This document shows positions 58,585 through 64,000 of a stretch of DNA of 64,000 nt, in pieces (position 1 is the first letter of the stretch; every line of letters begins with the position of its first letter). The DNA comes from Flavobacteriaceae bacterium (GTDB lineage: Bacteria; Bacteroidota; Bacteroidia; Flavobacteriales; Flavobacteriaceae). The notes under the pieces were generated by a model. The model was given only the letters and a program-made list of their open reading frames with translations. It was not told where the DNA came from and did not search any database. The stretch covers positions 1 to 64,000 of the forward strand of contig NZIP01000010.1 of assembly GCA_002691645.1 (NCBI GenBank). Reading direction: 5' to 3'. The position numbers were made by a program, and so were the translations under genes.

Positions 58585-60468
58585 ATGACCACATATATTT
58601 TTGATTTCGACAGTACAATAACTCAAGTCGAAGCCCTTGATATTCTTGCAGAAATCGTTTTAAAAGACAAACCAGAGCGCGACGAGGTTATAAACGAGAT
58701 TAAGCAAATTACTGATCTAGGAATTGATGGGGACATATCGTTTACAGAGTCGTTAGAGCGAAGAATTAAACTGCTGAATGCGCACAGAGACGATCTTACA
58801 GAATTAATCTCGCGTTTAGAAGAAAAAATATCAGAGTCATTTAATAGAAATGTCGATTTTTTCAAATCTCACAAAGATCAAATAAAGGTCATTTCTTGCG
58901 GGTTTAAAGAGTTTATTGATCCTATAGTTGAAGAACGCTTTGGTATTGCTTCTGATTGTGTTAGTGCGAATACCTTCACTTTTGACGACACAGGATATAT
59001 TATTGGTTTCGACAAAACCAATGTGCTTTCAAAACACAATGGTAAGATAGACTGCCTTAAACAACTGAATTTACCTGGAGAAATTCAAGTTATCGGTGAT
59101 GGTTATAGTGATTATGTCATGAGAGAAGCTGGTGTAGCAGATAAATTTTTTGCATATACCGAAAATGTAAACCGTGAAAAAGCGGTTGTCAATGCCGATT
59201 TTATTACCAATAGTTTAGACGAATTTTTATATATCAACAAGTTGCCTCGAAAAATTTCTTATCCAAAAAATAGAATTAAAATTTTACTTCTTGAAAATAT
59301 ACATCAAGATGCTTACAACAGATTGTCTAAAGATGGTTTTAGTGTTGAATTGATTAGCACAAGCCTCGGTGAAGAAGAACTGTTGAAGAAAATTAAAGGT
59401 GTCCATGTTTTGGGTATTCGATCCAAAACTCAGGTGACGCAAAAAATTCTTTACGCTGCTGATAAATTGCTCGTTGTTAGTGCATTTTGTATAGGAACCA
59501 CTCAAATTGATTTAAAGGCATGTAAAGAGAGAGGTGTTATTGTTTTTAATGCGCCTTATAGCAATACGCGTTCTGTAGTTGAGTTGGCAATAGGTCAAAT
59601 TGTGATGTTGATGAGATCTATTTTTCCTCGAAGTCAAGAGATGCATAAAAACAGATGGAACAAAACGGCAAAAGGCGCTCAAGAAATTCGACATAAAAAG
59701 TTGGGAATCATTGGCTATGGAAATATAGGTAAACAACTATCTGTACTGGCAGAAGCCATTGGAATGAGAGTATATTTTTACGACATCGATGATCAATTAG
59801 CCATTGGGAATGCGGTGAAATGTAATAGTATGGAGCAAATTTTAAGGGAATCAGATGTTGTGAGTCTTCATGTTGACGACAATAGAAAGAACAATAAGCT
59901 AATCGGGGAGAGAGAACTCAAAATGATGAAAAAGGGATCTTACCTTATCAATCTCTCTAGAGGCTTCGTTGTAGATATTGAAGCCCTTGAACAATCTTTA
60001 AGAAGTGAGCATCTAGCTGGTGCTGCATTGGATGTTTTTCCCGTAGAGCCTCTTGCTAATGGAAATTACGATCACTCTCTGTCAGGTTTATCTAATGTGA
60101 TTTTAACACCACATATCGGAGGAAGCACATTTGAAGCTCAAAAAGATATCGCAGATTTCGTGCCACGAAAAATCATGGGTTATATTAACTCCGGAAATAC
60201 CGTAGATGCTGTAAACTTTCCTAACATCCGATTACCAAAACAAGATAATGCTCACCGCTTTTTGCATATTCACAAGAACGTACCAGGTGTTATGGCTGAA
60301 ATAAATAATGTTTTGGCTTCATATGGGTTAAATATATCTGGACAATATTTGTCAACCGATAACGAAGTTGGTTACGTAATTACAGATATTAGTAACTCCT
60401 ATGATGAAAAAGTCATTGACGCATTAAAGGAAATTGGACACACTATTAAGCTTAGAATCTTGTACTAA
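58585..60468 (+). CDS. serA: phosphoserine phosphatase / D-3-phosphoglycerate dehydrogenase fusion
   Basis: N-terminal HAD (DFDSTITQVEALD, ISCGFKEFI, GDGYSDYVM); C-terminal SerA (IIGYGNIGKQLSVLAEAIGM, NLSRGFVVDIEAL, ILTPHIGGSTFEAQ, ACT-like tail). Confidence 0.92.
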   Translation: MTTYIFDFDSTITQVEALDILAEIVLKDKPERDEVINEIKQITDLGIDGDISFTESLERRIKLLNAHRDDLTELISRLEEKISESFNRNVDFFKSHKDQIKVISCGFKEFIDPIVEERFGIASDCVSANTFTFDDTGYIIGFDKTNVLSKHNGKIDCLKQLNLPGEIQVIGDGYSDYVMREAGVADKFFAYTENVNREKAVVNADFITNSLDEFLYINKLPRKISYPKNRIKILLLENIHQDAYNRLSKDGFSVELISTSLGEEELLKKIKGVHVLGIRSKTQVTQKILYAADKLLVVSAFCIGTTQIDLKACKERGVIVFNAPYSNTRSVVELAIGQIVMLMRSIFPRSQEMHKNRWNKTAKGAQEIRHKKLGIIGYGNIGKQLSVLAEAIGMRVYFYDIDDQLAIGNAVKCNSMEQILRESDVVSLHVDDNRKNNKLIGERELKMMKKGSYLINLSRGFVVDIEALEQSLRSEHLAGAALDVFPVEPLANGNYDHSLSGLSNVILTPHIGGSTFEAQKDIADFVPRKIMGYINSGNTVDAVNFPNIRLPKQDNAHRFLHIHKNVPGVMAEINNVLASYGLNISGQYLSTDNEVGYVITDISNSYDEKVIDALKEIGHTIKLRILY

Positions 60469-60471
60469 TCA

Positions 60472-60939
60472 CTATTGATGGTGATATGGTAAACGGTTTA
60501 TAATGCTGAAACCCCTGTAAATTTGTTCTATGACAAAAGGTCTTACCATTTGATGTGAAAAAGTCATTTTGGACAGGGATATTTTTTCGTGATTTAGTTC
60601 ATAAATGCTGTTGTCAAAACCATAGGGGCCCCCAATTAAAAATATTAGATTGCTCTCACTTTGAACACCTTTCTTTGCAATCCACTTTGAAAATTCAATA
60701 GAAGAAAACATCTTTCCTCTTTCATCTAGTAAGATGATGTGTTGATTCTTTTTAATGTGCTTTAAAAAAAGTTCAGCTTCTTTTTTCTTTTGCTGTTCAA
60801 CAGCTTGTTTTCTGTTTACATCGGCTAATGTCTTAAATTCAAATTGACAAAATCTTTCAAGTCGTTTACTGTATTTGTCTATCAGAGTATTTATGGTGTC
60901 TTCATCGGTTCTTCCAATAGCTAATATGCTGATTTTCAT
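60472..60939 (-). CDS. rlmH: 23S rRNA (pseudouridine1915-N3)-methyltransferase
   Basis: LLDERGKMFSSIEFSKWI, FLIGGPYGF, SLSKMTFSHQMVRPFVIEQIYRGFSIINRLPYHHQ. Confidence 0.95.
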   Translation of the reverse strand: MKISILAIGRTDEDTINTLIDKYSKRLERFCQFEFKTLADVNRKQAVEQQKKKEAELFLKHIKKNQHIILLDERGKMFSSIEFSKWIAKKGVQSESNLIFLIGGPYGFDNSIYELNHEKISLSKMTFSHQMVRPFVIEQIYRGFSIINRLPYHHQ

Positions 60940-61200
60940 TTGATTTCTGAGTTAAACATCAAGTTAAAATTCAATTTATAGTGAGGGTTTAAAGGTAAAG
61001 CAATTGGATGCTATTTGGTTCATTGGAATAGAATCATATTTTTCAATTCAACTTTAAAATAGTGAAATAGGTGGAAATGAGGACAAAAAGAATGCCTATG
61101 TTCTCTAAATTTGTAAAGCATGACAAGTGCATAGTATTTCGATTGAAACGCGTAAGGCGATTTCGACGAGTCAGAGTAATAGTATAAAATTCCAACAATA

Positions 61201-62175
61201 GTGAAAGAGTTTTGGAAAAAACCATTTGATCAGTGGCCCTATGTCAAGGAATTGTTCTCCTTTTTAAAAAGAATAAAACTACCTGGATTTGAAGGTTTGT
61301 CAATATATACGCTGCTTGAATTGTATACTATAGGTATTATGAGAGGAGCCTTGTCCTCTCGAGCGAGTTCTATCGCATTTAGCTTATTTATGGCGCTTTT
61401 TCCTCTATTAATTTTTCTAATTACCCTTTTTCCTTATTTGATACCACTAATTAAATTGGAAAATCAAGATTTTGATTTGCAGTTTTTACTTTTTTTAGAG
61501 TCTTTTTTACCGGATGCAACCAGTGAATATTTTGGAGATATTTACGCTCAACTCAAAGATCAAAAAAAAGGGGGGATACTCTCATCTTCTTTTATGCTCT
61601 CTATTTTTTTGGTGGCCAACGGTGTAAACGCCATATTCAGTGGGTTTGAGTATTCGTATCACGTGGCTTTGAGTCGAAATTTTGTAAAGCAATACGCTTA
61701 TGCTTTAATGGTAGGTTTGATCTTGTCATTACTCGTTATCATATCTGCTGTAACTTTTTTCTATGTTGAATTCTATTTCGTGAAACAGGCCACGAATTAT
61801 TTTACAGAACTGGGAGTGAATGAAGAGTATCAAATTAATTTCTGGGATATGCTCGCTAAAAATTTCTTTTTTGCAGGATTGACTTACTTTGCAATCTCAT
61901 TATTGTATTTTTTTGGAACAGTGGAGGGTAGAAAAATCCGTTTTTTTTCTCCAGGAGCACTTATGAGTACTATTTTGTTTTATTTCACTTCATGGGGATT
62001 TGGAGTCTATGTCGAAAAATTCGCTTCGTACAATGAACTTTACGGGGCTTTAGGAGGTCTTTTGATTTTAATGCTTTTTATTTGGCTTAATTCAAATGTC
62101 TTGCTTTTAGGTTTTGAATTAAACGCTTCATTGACAAGCTTAAAACGAAGTGCTCAGAAATCTACAACTATTTGA
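61201..62175 (+). CDS. YihY/BrkB-family inner membrane protein (GTG start)
   Basis: ALSSRASSIAFSLFMALFPLLIFLITLFPYLIP; GALGGLLILMLFIWLNSNVLLLGFELNA. Confidence 0.92.
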   Translation: MKEFWKKPFDQWPYVKELFSFLKRIKLPGFEGLSIYTLLELYTIGIMRGALSSRASSIAFSLFMALFPLLIFLITLFPYLIPLIKLENQDFDLQFLLFLESFLPDATSEYFGDIYAQLKDQKKGGILSSSFMLSIFLVANGVNAIFSGFEYSYHVALSRNFVKQYAYALMVGLILSLLVIISAVTFFYVEFYFVKQATNYFTELGVNEEYQINFWDMLAKNFFFAGLTYFAISLLYFFGTVEGRKIRFFSPGALMSTILFYFTSWGFGVYVEKFASYNELYGALGGLLILMLFIWLNSNVLLLGFELNASLTSLKRSAQKSTTI

Positions 62176-62186
62176 TTTAAAGAGGT

Positions 62187-64000
62187 ATGAGCAGATATGT
62201 TGAAGTAATTCTTCCTTTAGCTCTTGATCGAACATATACTTATGCTATTGAAGATGAACAGCTTCAAGTGGGGTGTCGTGTTGAGGTTTCTTTTGGTCGA
62301 CATAAGCGGTATACCGCTTTGGTAACTAAAGTTCACGACGAAAAACCCGATTATGACATAAAATCAATTGAAAATAGTATCGATACTGAACCCATTGTCG
62401 ATGTCGTACACATGCAATTTTGGTTATGGATTGCTCAATACTATATGAGTACAATAGGTGAGGTGATGAAAGCGGCTTTGCCATCTGCTTTATTGTTAGA
62501 AAATCAGACGATTATGAGGTTGAAAAACCCAGATTGGCGCACACAAAGCCAACTTGATGAAAAATCGTATTTGTTGTGTGAGGCTCTCGAAAAGACTGAG
62601 CTAAGTTTAGGTGATATCGCACAGTTTTTAGAGGTCAAAAACCCGATAAAAATTGCTTCAAAATTAATTGAACAAAACCTGATAGAAAGAAAAGATATCG
62701 TTGTAGATAAATACAAGGTTAAGTTTGAGGAATTTGTGGGGCTCACCGATGAAAAGGAACTTACTTCTTATCTGGAAATGGTACACCGTGCTCCAGCTCA
62801 AAGAAGCCTGTTAATGTCGTTTTTTCAGTTGAGGCGAGATGCTGACCAAATACCAGTTAAAAGCCTTCTTAAAGTTGCTGGTACGTCAAGAACTATTTTG
62901 AAGCAACTGGTTAAAAAAAACATATTCTACATCGAAGAAATTGAAAAATCCAGAATTTTGTTTGATGATAGAGCAGCTGAATTTTTATTTGAACTTACTC
63001 AGGACCAGAGACTTGCTTATGACAAAATTCTTTTAGCCTTTGCTCAAAAACGCAACGCTCTATTTCAGGCCGTATCTGGTTCTGGTAAAAGTGTTGTTTA
63101 TATGCAGTTAGCCGAGCACTTTCTACAAAGAAAAAAACACGTTCTTATTCTAACTCCTGAATTGAGTCTTTCTGCAGAATTATTCTCTAGGTTCGTCAAG
63201 CGTTTTCCGAATCAATGCTTACTATATAATTCTAAGAGAAGTTCATCTGAGCTAGTCGAGATCTGGAAAACCATTAATGCTTCAGATGAAGCTTTTATCG
63301 TTATTGGAACGAGGTCTTCAGTTTTTTTGCCCTTCAAAAATTTAGGTTTAGTTGTTGTAGATGAAGAACACGAACAGTCTTATAAACAACAAGACCCTTC
63401 GCCCAGATATCATGCTAGAGACGCTGCACTATATCTGTCTAAAATGCTTAACGCCTCTGCTTTACTGGGTACAGCTACTCCTTCTTTTGACGTCTTTTGG
63501 AAAGCCAATCGAAAAGACGAAACTCAAAACAAATTTGCTAAAGTAAGTTTAGATGTATCTTACAGTCGTAGACCGAGAACTGGTATTTATTTGGTTGATT
63601 TAAAAAGTGCCTATAAGAAGAAACAAATGCAAGGCGTTTTTTCAAGAGAATTATTATCTAAAGTCGATGAGGTCTTAGCTAATGGTAATCAAGTACTTTT
63701 TTTTCAAAACAGAAAAGGCTATGCAAGTTTTATGCAATGTAACAGCTGTGGCCATAGCCCAGAATGTCCGAATTGCGATGTGAAATTAACCTTTTATCAA
63801 CATCGACAAGCTTTGATGTGTCATTATTGTGGATTTGAAGAGGGAATTAAACGAAGCTGTTCGGTTTGTAAATCAGACCAAATAGATTATAAAGGTATAG
63901 GGGTAGAGCAAATTCAAATGCAATTAAAAGAACTTTACCCAGATCACACTATTGAGCGATTTGACCGTTCAAGTAGCTCAAGAAAGGATTCTGGAATGAA
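62187..64000 (+). CDS. priA: primosomal protein N' (replication restart helicase), 3' end cut by window edge
   Basis: MSRYVEVILPLALDRTYTYAI..; Walker A AVSGSGKSVVY; VVVDEEHEQSYKQQDPSPRYHARDAAL; zinc motifs CNSCGHSPECPNC..CHYCGFEEGIKRSCSVC. Absent from the ORF track because no stop lies in the window. Confidence 0.95.
   Translation, partial: MSRYVEVILPLALDRTYTYAIEDEQLQVGCRVEVSFGRHKRYTALVTKVHDEKPDYDIKSIENSIDTEPIVDVVHMQFWLWIAQYYMSTIGEVMKAALPSALLLENQTIMRLKNPDWRTQSQLDEKSYLLCEALEKTELSLGDIAQFLEVKNPIKIASKLIEQNLIERKDIVVDKYKVKFEEFVGLTDEKELTSYLEMVHRAPAQRSLLMSFFQLRRDADQIPVKSLLKVAGTSRTILKQLVKKNIFYIEEIEKSRILFDDRAAEFLFELTQDQRLAYDKILLAFAQKRNALFQAVSGSGKSVVYMQLAEHFLQRKKHVLILTPELSLSAELFSRFVKRFPNQCLLYNSKRSSSELVEIWKTINASDEAFIVIGTRSSVFLPFKNLGLVVVDEEHEQSYKQQDPSPRYHARDAALYLSKMLNASALLGTATPSFDVFWKANRKDETQNKFAKVSLDVSYSRRPRTGIYLVDLKSAYKKKQMQGVFSRELLSKVDEVLANGNQVLFFQNRKGYASFMQCNSCGHSPECPNCDVKLTFYQHRQALMCHYCGFEEGIKRSCSVCKSDQIDYKGIGVEQIQMQLKELYPDHTIERFDRSSSSRKDSGM

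Noticed and set aside
61043-61225. 60-aa minus ORF upstream of yihY
   Set aside because: Overlaps the yihY start, low complexity, no family resemblance.
1-64000. CRISPR arrays, rRNA, tRNA, IS elements, prophage or defence islands
   Set aside because: Looked for direct repeat arrays, tRNA-like TPsiC-loop patterns, and transposase or integrase motifs in the translations; none could be supported by eye.

Overview
The window looks like chromosomal DNA from a marine-type Bacteroidota (Flavobacteriia-like). This is suggested by AT-rich composition, TTG-N19/20-TAnnTTTG promoters, and typical gene families and synteny. It is gene dense and mostly housekeeping. Contents include a beta-oxidation operon (MarR, fadB-like, fadA-like, acyl-CoA dehydrogenase) that runs on into a PLP decarboxylase and three secreted or exported proteins, plus fadD, purL, an ECF sigma locus, an msbA-like ABC exporter, a phosphohexomutase, rpmE2, mtaB, rpmH, carB, purB, an orphan PAS histidine kinase, a GH13 amylase, a DEAD-box helicase, rdgB, a serB-serA fusion, rlmH, yihY and the 5' part of priA. 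I saw no CRISPR array, rRNA, tRNA, transposase or prophage. I did not find a clear-cut new multi-gene system. The best second-look items are: (1) a gnd gene interrupted by one in-frame UAG codon, with homology continuing in the same frame on both sides; (2) two paralogous ~65-aa ORFs about 17 kb apart, one ending in a terminator and the other beside an SRPBCC gene between unusually long structured spacers; (3) palindromic candidate operators at the marR/fad operon and fadD; (4) a promoter that appears to overlap the rpmE2 terminator. All family calls are from reading motifs by eye; no database search was run.
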